From Spirosoma telluris (GTDB lineage: Bacteria; Bacteroidota; Bacteroidia; Cytophagales; Spirosomataceae), in assembly GCA_003259005.1 (NCBI GenBank), contig QLII01000001.1, positions 6,935,001 to 6,999,000 on the forward strand: a stretch of DNA of 64,000 nt, in the 5' to 3' direction. Below the pieces are notes generated by a model. It made no database searches. It saw only the letters and a list, made by a program, of their open reading frames with translations, and had not been told where the DNA came from. This document shows positions 28,745-39,936 of this stretch, piece after piece (within the stretch, counting starts at the first letter, position 1; every line of letters starts with the position of its first letter). A program made the position numbers and the translations under genes.

Positions 28745-28988
28745 GTGGGTTGCTAGTCCGGCACATCGTAGTGTTATCCGGTATCTGGCTCATATAAAAA
28801 GTTCTTGTTACCATTCCGGTCGGAGACCGAATAACGCAGCGACGTAGTCAAAGACTATGCCGAATGGCTGGGCATTTTCTGTCATTCCGACGCCAGGAAG
28901 AATCTCAAGCTTGACTAATACGAAACTTGAGATTCCTCCTGGCGTCGGAATGACAGAAAATAATTAACGAGGGAGTTGCCTCGTTCAC
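28745..28988. other. Intergenic region, 244 bp, between convergent genes
   Basis: It holds the long palindrome at 28874-28961 and, before it, a weaker imperfect inverted repeat around 28812-28869 (CCATTCCGG facing CCGAATGG). Nothing protein-coding is seen. Confidence 0.6.
28874..28961. repeat. 36-bp intergenic palindrome with one mismatch
   Basis: Arms 28874-28909 and 28926-28961 match in 35 of 36 positions and contain the core GTCATTCCGACGCCAGGA. The loop is 16 bases. It lies between the convergent DUF3820 and M14 peptidase genes and could terminate both transcripts. Its sequence is unrelated to families A or B. Confidence 0.93.
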
Positions 28989-31678
28989 TTACGGCTTCAC
29001 CGCTGGTGATTTCCAGAAATCCACCGTGCCATACTGTCCTTTAGTAATTTCACCGCCGTACAGCACCGAATTGAGCAATACCCGGTAGGTTCCTAAGGGT
29101 TGTCCACGCCATTGAGGGCGGAAACCATGCAAAATGACGTGGCCTTTGCCGTGCTGAACGTCCAGCGAGGCTGCATAACCCTGAAGGTATTTTTCGCCCA
29201 GTAAATAACCAGACCGTAACGGTGAACCGCTCGTGGCAAACTTGGCTAAAGCCTGCCCTTTAAATCCCTCAAGTGTAGCGAAGACGGGGCTATCATCCCC
29301 AAAAACAGCAGCTCGGGTAGGCATGCCCGCCATAACCGGATGCGTAGGATCGGTCTCTACTTCCAGAATCGACCCGCCGGTAAAGAAGTCTTTCGGATTG
29401 ACTCCTGCGACTACATTCTTCACGGGCAAATGGAGCGCTTCGATAGCATAATCGCTGCTTTCGTTCAGGCAGACGAGCGTGCCGCCCTGGCTTACAAAGC
29501 TGGTTAGATTCGCAGCACCCAGGGTACCCAGGCCACCTTCATAGGCGGGGGGACTGCTCCCTTGGCAAAACCGTCTTTGATGTTTCGGGGTCGGTCGGAG
29601 GCCATCAGGATAACGTCGAAGCGGTCGCTGAGGTCGCTGGCCAGTATGTCGGTATTGGTGACGATGGCAAACGGAAACTCGAACTGTTCCAGAATCCATT
29701 GCGACCAACCTTCGTCCATGCTGGCTGTCCAGGGTTTATAAATGGCGATGCGCGGTTTAACGGTCGCGCCGGTAGTTGTTGTCGTGAGTTCGGTCGTAAC
29801 ACCCAGGTTCTTTATCCACGGCTCCAAGGTACCTCTGGCAACCCGCTGATGGCGTATCGTTGGCTGTCTTTGTTGAATTTAACGGTTCCGCCCGCTTTCA
29901 TAGAACGAGTGATGACTTTGAACGCATTGTTCTCTGCCGGATTGACCAGCGCCACCGTACCCGCACCCGTCAGTCGTCCTTCCGGCGCTTTAATCCCCGC
30001 CGACATCGGGTTTGTATCAAAGCCAATGCCCGTCACGAAATCGGAGGGCGCGGCATCTTTCCGGTCATCCGTTTTCCAGTCTTTACCGGTTCCACTGACG
30101 AGTTGAATGGCTCCTTTCAAATCGGGGGTTAAGGGCGTTTGGGCCGGAATGACGTTCAGTTCAAATTGCAGCGGAAGTGTCCAGCCAGCGGCATCGTAGG
30201 GTTGCTCGGGTGGGCCTCCGGGAAATTCGCGTAGGTCGGGTACACCTGCACATCGAGGAGTTGTTTGGTCAATTCGCCATACTCCTGATTCATCGGAATA
30301 ATCCACGTTCCTTTGCTATAAGTGCGGCCTTCGAAAGCTATATCTTTCGTTAACTGGCCGATACGGATGCCGTGGAAAGCCAACCGGCGCAGAAGTTCGG
30401 CTGGTCGGGCAGGATCACGTTGTTTCTGCGGAATGAAGTAGGCATAAGGCGGCTCCTGTTCATATTTTTTGATCGTGTTTCGTCCCGACTGGTAGCGGTT
30501 GTACAGTAGCACATCGCCATATTTGGCTGCATAATCGAGGGTGGCCAGTGAGGCCGTTTCCATATACGCCATGGCATCACTGATACGCCACCAGCCGCCC
30601 GGCCAGGGGCTCGAATACAACGATTCGACGCGGAACTCATTCTTGTCTTTGGGAAAGTCACGAACCGTATAAAAGTGGGGTGTTGCGTAATTGTACAAGG
30701 CCGTTTCGGTCCAGAAAGCCGGGATGTTTTGCAGCACGGGCATATAGTCGATATAGCCGGGATACCAGGCGTCGAAACCCGTGCCCATGTGCGTGGCTCC
30801 CTTTTGTCCATTACTTTCCAATGCCTGAGCCATCGCCATCCCGATCATGTTTACTTCGCGGGCAATGATCGGTGGTGTTTGTGAGGCAATGGGTTCCGCA
30901 AACGGAGGCAACCAGATTCGGGTTGGAAAGGGTGAAGTCTGATGATGCACAAAAATGATATTCGGCTCCCACTCGCGCCAGGTACGAGCCACCACCCGCG
31001 ACTCGATCATGTTGAGCATATAGGCATCGCGGTTGTTGTCGTGCCCGACGTATTTCTGATATAAAAACGGGGCGGAGCCACTTCGAAAGGCGTACCGACG
31101 TTGGATTTATACCAGTCGCCAATCATCGTTTGTCCATCGGGGTTGAGCGATGGCCACAACAGCAGAATCACGTTATCCAGTATGTTCTTGATTTTGGGAT
31201 CGTCGGCTTTGGTCAGCATATCATAGGCTAGCGAAATGGTATGTTGTGCCCCAGCCACTTCCGATGCGTGCAAACCTCCGTCGATATGCACCAGCGGTTT
31301 TCCTTCCAGTGATAGCTTTTTGGCCTCTTCGTCCGTTAGCCCTGCCGGATGCGCCAGCCGCTGGGCAATAGCCCGGTATTTGTCAATATTGTCGAGGTTC
31401 TTTTTCGAGGAAATCAGGGCAAAATACCAGGGGCGTCCTTCTGATGTTTCGCCTACATGCACCAGCTTGATGAGGTCGCTGGCTTCGTCGAGTTTTTTAA
31501 AATAGGCAAGCGACTGTTCGTAGGTAGCGAGGTGGAAATCGGCCCCAACGGGGAAGCCAAGCGTTTCTTCGGGTTTGGGAATGGCTTTTTGCTGGGCCAA
31601 AACGAATGAGCTCGTTAGCCAGCAACACATGGCGAGTAAGGAAAGGCGTTTTAGTACGTACAGTGAGTGAATTTTCAT
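28989..31678 (-). CDS. Secreted M14 zinc carboxypeptidase-like protein (four frameshifts)
   Basis: Four one-base losses, near 31069-31072, 30238-30240, 29830-29833 and in the six-G run at 29547-29552, split the gene into five pieces. Adding one base at each gives 897 residues. The start at 31678 gives a signal peptide (LYVLKRLSLLAMCCWL) ending in VLAQQ. The M14 zinc site is the HxxE of HIDGGLHASEVAGAQH, and a later His lies in IIFVHHQTSP. The C-terminal third (PRIAIYKPW, ILASDLSDRFDVILMA) resembles a glutamine-amidotransferase-like domain found in large Bacteroidota M14 proteins. It is exported, probably periplasmic. A serine hydrolase gene lies just upstream on the same strand. Confidence 0.83.
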
Positions 31679-31713
31679 GGATGTATAGTTCAGGTTGTAA
31701 GTCAAAAGCACTG

Positions 31714-33185
31714 TTATTTCCCCGCCAAGGGCGGTTTGCTGGCGTCAAAATCATCGGGTAATCGCATGAGCCACAGATTTCGGACCCGGCCGTTTGAGAT
31801 GCGCAGACCCGTAACGGCATTCGTTGAATTTCGAACGGCGTCGATTGTCGAGGCAAACCACCAGTCTGTCGAAAACTGGTCTTTGCTAACCGGTTTCAAC
31901 GGCACCTCACCATGATGCACATGAACCAGTTCCAGTCTATTCCCTTTCTGACGAATTGTATAAATGGCTTCTAGCTCCGGACTGTAATAACGACCTACAT
32001 AGTCCGCGTTGACAAGCGTAGCGGGCTTATTCTCTGGCGTGGCTGGTTTGGGTGGGGCGGGTGCCTCTTTGCCTTTCTGCTGATAGGCCGCCAGATAGAC
32101 ATCGGCTATTTCCAGGGCTTTGCCAGTTGGATTGGCCTCTGCCTGGTTGTTTAATACAATGAACCCATAGTCTTCTTTCGGAAAATAGGTGATGTTAGAC
32201 CGAAAACCCGCGTCGGCCCCACTGTGACCGTAATAGGCTAACCCTTTGTGTTTCCCGTGTACAAGCGCAAATGCATACGGAATCGTATCGCCCTTCGTCA
32301 GTCGGCCCCGTTCCAGCATCTGCTTCATCGTAGCCGCATTCCCAACCGTAGGATTCTTGAAATTGTTAATCCATTTTGCCAGGTCTTCTACCGTTGTAAA
32401 TAAACTGGTGGCTCCCGCATTGGCATAACTGAGTACGCTTTTCTTGTAGAAGCCCGCCGACAGGTCATTTGATTTATGAAATGAATAGGCGCGCCCCTTT
32501 ACAATGCGTTCATCATCATCGTAGAACAGCGTGTTTTTCATGCCCAGGGGCGTAAATACCCGCTGTTTCATCCATTCCCGAAACGGTTGCTTGCCTACCC
32601 GTGCCACAATTTCGGCCAGCAGCGTATAGCCCGTATTGCAGTACAGGTATTCGGCACCGGGGCAAAATTCAGTTCCTTTTGCCGCCTGACAAGGTTGAAA
32701 ACGTGTTCCTTCGTAATCACATCGCTCATACCCCAGCCTGCCATAGTGAGCAACGCCCACTGATCACGCAGGCCGCTGGTGTGGTGAATCAGGTGGCGAA
32801 TCGTGATTTTCGGGCCAAAGTCGGGTACTTCAGGTAAGTGTTCCCGGATGTCATCATCGAGAGACAGCTTGCCTTCCTGGGCCAGCAGCACAATCCCGTA
32901 GGCCGTAAACTCTTTGGAGATAGACGCTACGTGGAAGATCGTTGTGGGTGTGATGGGAGCACCGGTTTCAATGTCGGCATCACCAAATCCTTTGGCATAA
33001 ATCAGTTTGCCACCATGCACAACGCCCACAGCGGCCCCCGGTCGGCCCGTTCCGTTCCATTCCTCAAATAGCTTATCAACCCTGGCCGATAAGGAGTCAG
33101 ACAAGGGTTGCCCGAAGGAACAGAAGCTGCTTAACAGGGCAAAGACGAGTAAACAAATGCGTTTGGATGAGAAGAGGAAGGCCAT
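31714..33185 (-). CDS. Serine hydrolase, beta-lactamase family (S12), one frameshift
   Basis: A single-base loss in the G run at 32659-32662 breaks the frame; with it restored the protein is 490 residues. The N terminus MAFLFSSKRICLLVFALLSSFCSFGQ is a signal peptide. The class C beta-lactamase/DD-peptidase triad is present as SISK (residues HVASISKEFTAYG), YCNTGY (Tyr-x-Asn) and the later GHSGADAGF (KTG-like box). The last 120 or so residues form a DUF3471-like beta domain. It is a periplasmic esterase or D,D-peptidase of unknown substrate. Its end lies 35 bp before the start of the M14 gene, suggesting a two-gene operon of exported hydrolases. Confidence 0.87.
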
Positions 33186-33349
33186 ACGTACCTTTTTGGT
33201 TAAGTATTTTTATTGGGGTATTCGCTCCTGTTACGGAATTTCTGTAAACATACTCAACCCTTCGGTAAAAGTTAATTCGGTAAGTCAACCAAATTGCGAC
33301 TGGATCGTAGCGTCATCGCTATTCCTGGCCTGAGTTAGTACCTTTGTCA

Positions 33350-35248
33350 ATGGATTATTTTAAAAATCTGCTCGATTTACTCAAGATTGAACGAGAAGAA
33401 GATCGCAATCAGTACCGCAAACTCACCGAAACTACCTCTGTGGCCGAACGCAGGGCTAATGGACTAACCTGGTATCCCATCGCTATCAGAGGCTCTGAAA
33501 TGAGTCGGGGCGATTACCTGACGGTTGAGGTCGAACGGACTACACACCAGGATATACCCCACCAGCTACGTTTTGGCATGCCCGCTGTGTTTTTCAGTAA
33601 CCACGACCCCAAAAACGACCGGGTCGAAGGCACCGTTACGCACCAGAGTGGTAACCGACTCAAGATAACGTTGCGCACAGATGAATTGCCCGACTGGTCG
33701 CGCGATGGTAAACTGGGTGTCGAAGCCCTGTTCGATGATAATAGCTATGATGAAATGGAAGCGGCCCTCAAACAGGCCAACACCCTGAGCGAGAAGTCCG
33801 ACAATCGCCTGATTTCCATTTTGACCGGTGAGAAATCGCCTACCTTTCACCCGGAAACGCCTACCCGATACCTGCCCAAACTGAATCCCAGTCAGGTATC
33901 GGCGGTGGGTAAAATGCTGACTGCTAACGAACTGGCTATTGTGCACGGCCCTCCGGGCACGGGTAAAACCACGACGCTGGTTCAGGCCATAAAAGCCCTG
34001 ATTGCCCAGGATCATAAAAAGATTTTAGTCGTTGCCCCCAGTAATACCGCCGTCGATTTATTGAGTGAAAAATTGCACGATGAAGGTTTGAATGTGCTTC
34101 GGGTGGGTAACCCGGCTCGCGTATCGGAGCGGTTGATGGCGCTGACGCTGGATCATAAAATGGCCGAGCATCCGTACATGAGAGAGGCCAAAAAGCTGAA
34201 AAAGCAGGCCAATGAGTTCAAGAATATGGCGCATAAGTACAAGCGCAATTTTGGCAAAGCTGAGCGCGACCAACGCAAAGCCCTGTTCGATGAGGCTCAC
34301 CGGATTATGAAGGAAGTGGGGAGCTCGGAGCAGTACATCATTGACGATCTGATCACGAAAGCGCAGGTGATTACGGCAACGCTGGTAGGGGCAAACCATT
34401 ACACGGTTCGCAATCTCACCTATCATACGGTTGTGATCGACGAGGCCGGACAGGCACTGGAACCCGCCTGCTGGATTCCCATTCTGAAAGCCCAGAAAGT
34501 GGTGTTGGCTGGTGACCATTGTCAACTATCGCCCACTATCAAATCAGCCGAAGCGGCCCGGAAAGGACTGAGTATAACCTTGCTCGAAAAATGCGTGAGC
34601 CTGCACCCCGAAGCCGTTTCGCTGCTGGATGAGCAATACCGCATGCACGAGCACATTATGGGCTATTCGTCGCAGGTGTTTTATGAGAATAAGGTGCGCG
34701 CCCACGCGTCGGTAGCGCGGCATTCGCTGTTTGAGGGCGATACATCGCTGGTTTTTGTCGATACCGCTGGTTGTGGTTTCGACGAAAAGCTGGAAGGCAC
34801 CAGCTCGACAAATCCCGAAGAAGCTGCGCTGCTGATCAAGCATTTGACCCAACTCGTGGCCGATCTCAGCACACGCTACACAAAACAGGACTTCCCGACG
34901 ATTGCGATCATTTCGCCGTACAAACAGCAGATAACTATCCTGAAAGATCAGTTGCTGAGCGCACCCGAGTTGCAGGACTACGGGAATAAAATTTCGGTAA
35001 ATACGATTGATAGTTTTCAGGGGCAGGAGCGGGACATCGTTTACATATCCATGACCCGAAGCAATGCCGAAGGCGAAATTGGGTTCCTGTCCGACATTCG
35101 TCGGATGAACGTAGCCATGACCCGTGCCCGTAAGAAATTAATCATTGTGGGTGATAGTGCTACACTGGCTGGTTTCCCGTTCTATGCTGATTTTATTGCC
35201 TATTCAGAAAATCTCAATGCCTACCAAAGTGCCTGGGAATGGATGTGA
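33350..35248 (+). CDS. SF1 DNA2/NAM7-type helicase (IGHMBP2-like)
   Basis: A 632-residue superfamily 1B helicase. Walker A is HGPPGTGKTTT, motif II is VVIDEAGQALEPA (DEAG), motif III is VVLAGDHCQLSPT, motif V is SVNTIDSFQGQERDIV and motif VI is MNVAMTRARKKLIIVGD. These are the UPF1/SMUBP2/DNA2 features, and bacterial members of this group are usually 5'-3' DNA or RNA helicases. I prefer the ATG at 33350. A TACCTTTG sequence at 33339-33346, four bases before the ATG, fits a -7 box, so the mRNA may be leaderless; that promoter is not certain. Confidence 0.9.
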   Translation: MDYFKNLLDLLKIEREEDRNQYRKLTETTSVAERRANGLTWYPIAIRGSEMSRGDYLTVEVERTTHQDIPHQLRFGMPAVFFSNHDPKNDRVEGTVTHQSGNRLKITLRTDELPDWSRDGKLGVEALFDDNSYDEMEAALKQANTLSEKSDNRLISILTGEKSPTFHPETPTRYLPKLNPSQVSAVGKMLTANELAIVHGPPGTGKTTTLVQAIKALIAQDHKKILVVAPSNTAVDLLSEKLHDEGLNVLRVGNPARVSERLMALTLDHKMAEHPYMREAKKLKKQANEFKNMAHKYKRNFGKAERDQRKALFDEAHRIMKEVGSSEQYIIDDLITKAQVITATLVGANHYTVRNLTYHTVVIDEAGQALEPACWIPILKAQKVVLAGDHCQLSPTIKSAEAARKGLSITLLEKCVSLHPEAVSLLDEQYRMHEHIMGYSSQVFYENKVRAHASVARHSLFEGDTSLVFVDTAGCGFDEKLEGTSSTNPEEAALLIKHLTQLVADLSTRYTKQDFPTIAIISPYKQQITILKDQLLSAPELQDYGNKISVNTIDSFQGQERDIVYISMTRSNAEGEIGFLSDIRRMNVAMTRARKKLIIVGDSATLAGFPFYADFIAYSENLNAYQSAWEWM

Positions 35249-35386
35249 GTTGAAGGCAGTGGTGCCCCAGGGAGTAAATCAACCTTGTTTTCGACTAGTC
35301 AACCAGAGTAGACTCCACTTATCCGTAGTGATTGTTGAAGTCGGCAAGCAGCACTTGTTTTACAACTGCATTTTCGACCTAACCAA

Positions 35387-36334
35387 ATGGGCTGGACAAC
35401 ATCACAACAGGACGCCTTATTGAACGCTATTCAACGGCGCAACGAACGCGCTATTTTACAGAAGCAGTTAGCGCAGACACAGGCAGAATTAGTTTCCCGT
35501 CAGGCTGAACAAGCCATTCTGCGCGACCAGTGGCAACAAGAACAGGCCGATGTTGACCAGCTTCAGCGATTGAGTTGGGCGAGTGTATTCTATGATTTGC
35601 TCAATCAAAAAGAGGAACGCCTTAGTAAAGAAGAAGCGGAAGCACAACAGGCTCGACTTCGTTATGACGTTATCGCTACAAGTGTTGAAGTGCTACAGAA
35701 ACAGCGTACTGCTCAGGAAGAACGTCTGACAACCTATGTTGGTGTGGATGCTGATTATGAGCAGCTTATTCAGGAAAAACGAGTGACCTTAAGTACGAGT
35801 TCTAATGAGGTTGGAAACCAGTATCAACACTATCTGGACGAGCTTACCCGGCAGAACCATGCGCTACAGGAACTGGACGAAGCGCATAAGGCAGGTCTAC
35901 TCGCGCTTGGCGAAGTTTCGCACTTACGGAAATTATTGGATCAGGCTCGTAGTTGGGGACGCTGGGATATGCTGGGTGGCTCCTCTATGGCGTCGATGGC
36001 TAAATACCGGAAACTGGACGATGTTAGGGATCAATCATACCGGGTTACCCGAACTTTAGAAAATTTCCGGGCCGAGTATGCTGACATCAAACAAACATTT
36101 CTGAGCGACTGGCAATTCGATAGTAACCTGACCCGTTTCGTTGATGTTTTCTTTGACAATATTTTTACGGATATGGCCGTACAGTCCAGAATCAATACCG
36201 CGCTGACGACGGCTATGGCATTGGAGAATCAATTGATTAAGGCCATAACAACGCTCAAACAACAGATTGAACAAGCCGTTGAGGAAACAAAGCAGCAAGC
36301 CGACGCGTTTCAACGTTTTTTAGAGAAAGCCTAG
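35387..36334 (+). CDS. Coiled-coil protein of unknown function
   Basis: A 315-residue protein. From about residue 15 to 175 it is a long charged coiled coil (AQTQAELVSRQAEQAILRDQ and similar). A distinct helical part follows, with LLDQARSWGRWDMLGGSSM and VDVFFDNIFTDMAVQSRI. No signal peptide or membrane segment is visible. I do not recognise the family. It stands alone on the strand, 138 bp after the helicase gene. Its shape resembles small cytoskeletal or SMC-like accessory proteins, but that is only a likeness. Confidence 0.7.
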   Translation: MGWTTSQQDALLNAIQRRNERAILQKQLAQTQAELVSRQAEQAILRDQWQQEQADVDQLQRLSWASVFYDLLNQKEERLSKEEAEAQQARLRYDVIATSVEVLQKQRTAQEERLTTYVGVDADYEQLIQEKRVTLSTSSNEVGNQYQHYLDELTRQNHALQELDEAHKAGLLALGEVSHLRKLLDQARSWGRWDMLGGSSMASMAKYRKLDDVRDQSYRVTRTLENFRAEYADIKQTFLSDWQFDSNLTRFVDVFFDNIFTDMAVQSRINTALTTAMALENQLIKAITTLKQQIEQAVEETKQQADAFQRFLEKA

Positions 36335-36510
36335 CCTGGCCTTACTGTATAACGAGCACCCAAGCGATGAGATATTAATGATTTATATGTATTTATTGTC
36401 AATAATCTACTATATTATATTGTGAAAATAGGTATTCAGCGTAGATTAGTTGGTATTGTCGGGTGAGTTGCCGTATTTAGACGAAACGAGTATTGATACC
36501 TATTTTGGCC

Positions 36511-38097
36511 ATGACTACCCAACAAACAACTGCTTCAGGAAGCTATCCGCAACGAGCAAAGATAGGTTTTGCACACTTGATTCAGGTAGTTTGCTGGCTC
36601 GTTATAGGGTATATACCTCTGAGCGTTTCGGCCCAGAAACTGAGTGTGACCCAACTGGATGCGCTGGTTGAGAAACAACTATGGCCCGCCATCGACGAAC
36701 TCAGTGATTATGTCTCCCTCCCCAATGATGCTGTCAATGCTGAAGATATTCTCAAAAACATTACCTGGACTGAAAAAGCATTTGCTAAACGAGGTTTTCA
36801 GACGACTGTTCTTAAGACTGCCCAATTACCGCTCGTTTTAGCTGAAAAAACCAGTCCGAAGGCAACGAAAACCGTTTTGTTCTATTTTCATCTGGATGGA
36901 CAACCGGTTCGGCCCAGCGAGTGGCATCAGAAAGACCCCTGGGTAACGGTGCTCAAAGCAAAAGCGGGTGCCGGTGAGTACAAAGAACTAGGGGGTGATA
37001 TGCCCAAAACAGCCGTCAACGATGAATGGCGCTTGTTTGGTCGCTCGACATCCGATGATAAGGGGCCGATTATTATGATGCTGAACGCGCTTGATATTGC
37101 GCAGGCCGAAAAGAAAACGCCACCCTTTAACATCAAGATTATTATTGATACAGAAGAAGAGAAGGGCTCGGGAGGATTGAAAAGTGCACTGGATTCCTAT
37201 AAAGACAAGTTGAAAGCTGACTTCATGATTGTGATGGACGGTCCCATGCACTCGTCTAATATTCCAACCCTAACGTTCGGTTGCCGGGGCAATGCCGGGT
37301 TTACCATGACAACCTACGGGGCCATCACGCAACAGCACAGCGGGCATTTTGGTAACTACTCACCGAATCCAGCCTTTCGTCTGGCCCGGCTGATTACGTC
37401 CATGAAAGATGAGCAGGGGAGGGTACTGATTCCAGGGTTCTACGACGGTATTTCCTTTGACGAGGCTACCAGGAAAATCATGGCAGCCGTGCCTGACAAC
37501 AAACAGGACATTAACAAGAACTTGCTGATTGCCGACGAAGAAAAAGTAGGTGCCAACTATCAGGAATCCCTTCAATATCCATCGCTCAACATTCGGGGCA
37601 TGAAGGCCGCGGTGGTTGGTAAAGGTTCTGGAACCATTATTCCAGAAGAAGCCGTCGCGAGTTTCGACATTCGGTTGGTGCCGGAAACCGACGGTAAACG
37701 GATGGTCGACCTGGTTCGTAAACACATTGAAAAACAGGGATTCACCGTGCTGGATCATGTGCCAACCCCTGAAGAACGGTTGAAATATAGCCAAATCGTT
37801 TTCTTTGAGGGAAATGCCGGAACCCCTGCCTTCCGGACCAATATTAACGAACCCATGGGGAGCTGGCTGCGTAAAGCGGTGATGAATGGATTCGGCAAAG
37901 ATCCGGTTATCATCCGAATTATGGGTGGCACCGTTCCGGTTGTGCCGTTTATTCAGGCGCTGAAAGTTCCGGCAGTTATTGTTCCATTGGTCAACATGGA
38001 TAATAACCAGCATAGCCCGAACGAAAATCTGCGGCTGGGCAACCTGCGTAGCGGGATAAAAACCTGCCTCGCTATTCTGACGACGCCATTGCCGTAA
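36511..38097 (+). CDS. Secreted M20/M25/M40 family metallopeptidase
   Basis: A 528-residue protein from the ATG at 36511, giving a short leader and a hydrophobic segment (LIQVVCWLVIGYIPLSVSA) ahead of QKLS. Catalytic-domain motifs of the M20 di-zinc peptidases are visible: FYFHLDGQPV (HxD ligands), LFGRSTSDDKGP (Asp-Asp bridging region), IIIDTEEEKGS (EE catalytic Glu/ligand), and a final HSPNENLRLGNL. Members are amidohydrolases or aminopeptidases; the closest shape is the secreted dipeptidase-like group. It is likely periplasmic. It ends before the intergenic palindrome at 38100. Confidence 0.87.
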   Translation: MTTQQTTASGSYPQRAKIGFAHLIQVVCWLVIGYIPLSVSAQKLSVTQLDALVEKQLWPAIDELSDYVSLPNDAVNAEDILKNITWTEKAFAKRGFQTTVLKTAQLPLVLAEKTSPKATKTVLFYFHLDGQPVRPSEWHQKDPWVTVLKAKAGAGEYKELGGDMPKTAVNDEWRLFGRSTSDDKGPIIMMLNALDIAQAEKKTPPFNIKIIIDTEEEKGSGGLKSALDSYKDKLKADFMIVMDGPMHSSNIPTLTFGCRGNAGFTMTTYGAITQQHSGHFGNYSPNPAFRLARLITSMKDEQGRVLIPGFYDGISFDEATRKIMAAVPDNKQDINKNLLIADEEKVGANYQESLQYPSLNIRGMKAAVVGKGSGTIIPEEAVASFDIRLVPETDGKRMVDLVRKHIEKQGFTVLDHVPTPEERLKYSQIVFFEGNAGTPAFRTNINEPMGSWLRKAVMNGFGKDPVIIRIMGGTVPVVPFIQALKVPAVIVPLVNMDNNQHSPNENLRLGNLRSGIKTCLAILTTPLP

Positions 38098-38099
38098 TG

Positions 38100-38201
38100 G
38101 ATTCTATTGTTTCTTTGGATTCTAATTGAATTGATAGTCCTGTCAATCATACAATAGACTTGCGGTGAATTCGACAGAAGCTAAAGAATCAATAGAATCT
38201 A
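38100..38201. repeat. Imperfect intergenic palindrome, family G
   Basis: Arms near 38100-38123 and 38179-38201 share the core ATTCTATTG-TTCTTT in opposite orientation. The same family occurs at 39937-40016 and 55436-55483. A smaller inner hairpin TTGA...TCAA lies in the loop region. It separates the M20 peptidase from the DUF1684 gene. Confidence 0.7.
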
Positions 38202-38233
38202 CATAAAATAGCTTTACGTAGAATGGACTACTT

Positions 38234-38838
38234 ATGAATAGCCTGCTACTGCTACTTACGACCTTCCTGGCTACGGCTGCGTTAGGCCAAACGCCCTTTG
38301 TGGAGCAGCTTGCCAACCATCGGGAAACGTATAAAAAAGATCTGCTGAAGTCGGCGGGTGGCCCGTTGGCGTCAGAGGAGGATTTGTCGTTTGTCCAGTT
38401 TTATGCACCCGACTCGACCTATCGCGTAACGGCTACGGTGCAGTTAACTCCCAAAGCGGAGCCGTTCGAGATGCCAACCTATAACGGCATGACCCGGCCG
38501 CATGTGTCCTACGCGCTCCTCTCGTTTGTGCTCAATGGTAAACCCAGCAGTTAACCCTGTATCGTAATCTGAATGTTATTCGGATGCCCGAGTATCGCGA
38601 TTATTTGTTTCTGCCGTTTAAAGATGCTACGTCGGGGGAGGAAACATATGGGGGTGGCCGTTACATCGACTTTCGAACGGGTGACATTCAGAATGGTCGT
38701 CTAATCATAGATTTTAATAAAGCCTATAATCCCTACTGCGCCTATCATGAGGGCTACCCCTGCCCAATTCCTCCCAAACATAATCAGCTATCAGTGGCTG
38801 TTAAAGCGGGCGAGAAAGCCTATGGGAAAGCCCATTGA
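38234..38838 (+). CDS. DUF1684 protein (one frameshift)
   Basis: A one-base loss in the C run at 38543-38545 divides the gene; restored, the protein is 201 residues with a signal peptide (MNSLLLLLTTFLATAALG). DUF1684 features are YGGGRYIDF and YNPYCAYHEGYPCPIPP, which also appear in the paralogue at 50362. Function is unknown; the family is exported and often found in Bacteroidota. The conserved Tyr/Cys/Pro cluster suggests a small catalytic or redox site, which is inference. Confidence 0.82.
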
Positions 38839-39094
38839 CAGCGTTTAAAGGTACTGAGGGCCAGATAATTCCAACTTGTTTGGCCTTAAAATGAGTGGTT
38901 CACTAGCTTACACGGTTATCACTCGTTTAGGATTTGTGAATATTCTTTCAAAGAAACAACTTATTCGGTTAATATAGGGTTGATTAAATAGTGGGGTATA
39001 TAAACCCGCACGGATTGGCGGAGTGTCGTCCCACCTCTCTGAAATACATCCTGGCGAACGCACGCAGGCTGATCTCACTTAATACCGATAAGGA

Positions 39095-39538
39095 ATGGAG
39101 ACATTTAGTAAAAAGGAAAAAGAAAAAGCAAGACAAAAAAAGAGAAAAGACAAAGAAGAAAAACGCGAAGAGCGGAAATCGACTGCTCAGAAAGGACAAC
39201 GGCTTGACGAAATGTTGGCCTATGTGGATGAGAACGGGAATATAACCTCGACACCACCAGACCCAAGAAAAAAGAGAACGATCGATCAGGAAGATGTTCA
39301 GATCGGCGTATCGAAACAGGAGGCAATGGCACCACAAGATACTGTAAGACAGGGTATTGTGAGCTTCTTCAATGCATCGAAAGGGTACGGGTTTATACGA
39401 GACTTACAAACCCAGGAGAGTATTTTTGTGCACATGAACGGTCTGATAGACGCCGTCGGTGAAAGCGATAAGGTGACCTTTGAAGTGACGAGGACGCCTA
39501 AGGGACTCAATGCGGTTGAGGTGAAGAAAGCCGTATAA
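39095..39538 (+). CDS. Cold-shock-domain protein with basic N-terminal extension
   Basis: A 147-residue protein. The last 65 residues are a cold-shock domain: GIVSFFNASKGYGFIRDL with RNP1 and SIFVHMNGL with RNP2. The first 75 residues are extremely rich in Lys, Arg and Glu (METFSKKEKEKARQKKRKDK), a pattern typical for Bacteroidota CspA-like proteins. It binds RNA or single-stranded DNA in the cytoplasm. The gap of 256 bp before it holds no visible gene. Confidence 0.87.
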   Translation: METFSKKEKEKARQKKRKDKEEKREERKSTAQKGQRLDEMLAYVDENGNITSTPPDPRKKRTIDQEDVQIGVSKQEAMAPQDTVRQGIVSFFNASKGYGFIRDLQTQESIFVHMNGLIDAVGESDKVTFEVTRTPKGLNAVEVKKAV

Positions 39539-39662
39539 AATAGAGTTAACAACTCCGTTTATAAACGATATTTGGTCAATTGACACTAATCGTAGACAAT
39601 TGGGGTTGTCCATATAGACCAGGTGTTATACGAACGCCAGGCTCATCCTTATCTCCTATATT

Positions 39663-39851
39663 ATGAGTAAGCCGACTTACACCTCCATTCCCCCAACCAC
39701 CGATAATGTTTACTGGATGTTGAAGTCCTCGGATGGTAAAACCAGTATCTATGTGCCGCGGGATAGAGACCTTGACCGACAGCTAAAGATCAAGTTTCAG
39801 GCTGAAGTAGCTGCCCGAACATCAATCAAGCGGAAAAAGGAGTATCGGTAA
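39663..39851 (+). CDS. Small hypothetical protein
   Basis: A 62-residue protein with no membrane segment (SKPTYTSIPPTTDNVYWML, then KSSDGKTSIYVPRDRDLD) and a basic tail. I do not recognise it. A clean rho-independent terminator follows at 39882, which supports a real transcript. Confidence 0.55.
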   Translation: MSKPTYTSIPPTTDNVYWMLKSSDGKTSIYVPRDRDLDRQLKIKFQAEVAARTSIKRKKEYR

Positions 39852-39881
39852 TCGTTAAGGAATAAGCAGTTATAGCATTAT

Positions 39882-39908
39882 AGCCTGGCCTCATCAGCCA
39901 GGCTTTTT
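39882..39908 (+). terminator. Rho-independent terminator
   Basis: AGCCTGGC (39882-39889) and GCCAGGCT (39897-39904) form an 8-bp stem with a 7-base loop, followed by TTTTATTTAT. It is 30 bp past the stop of the small gene at 39663 and on its strand. Confidence 0.85.
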
Positions 39909-39936
39909 ATTTATAGAATATGTATTTCTTTGACAA

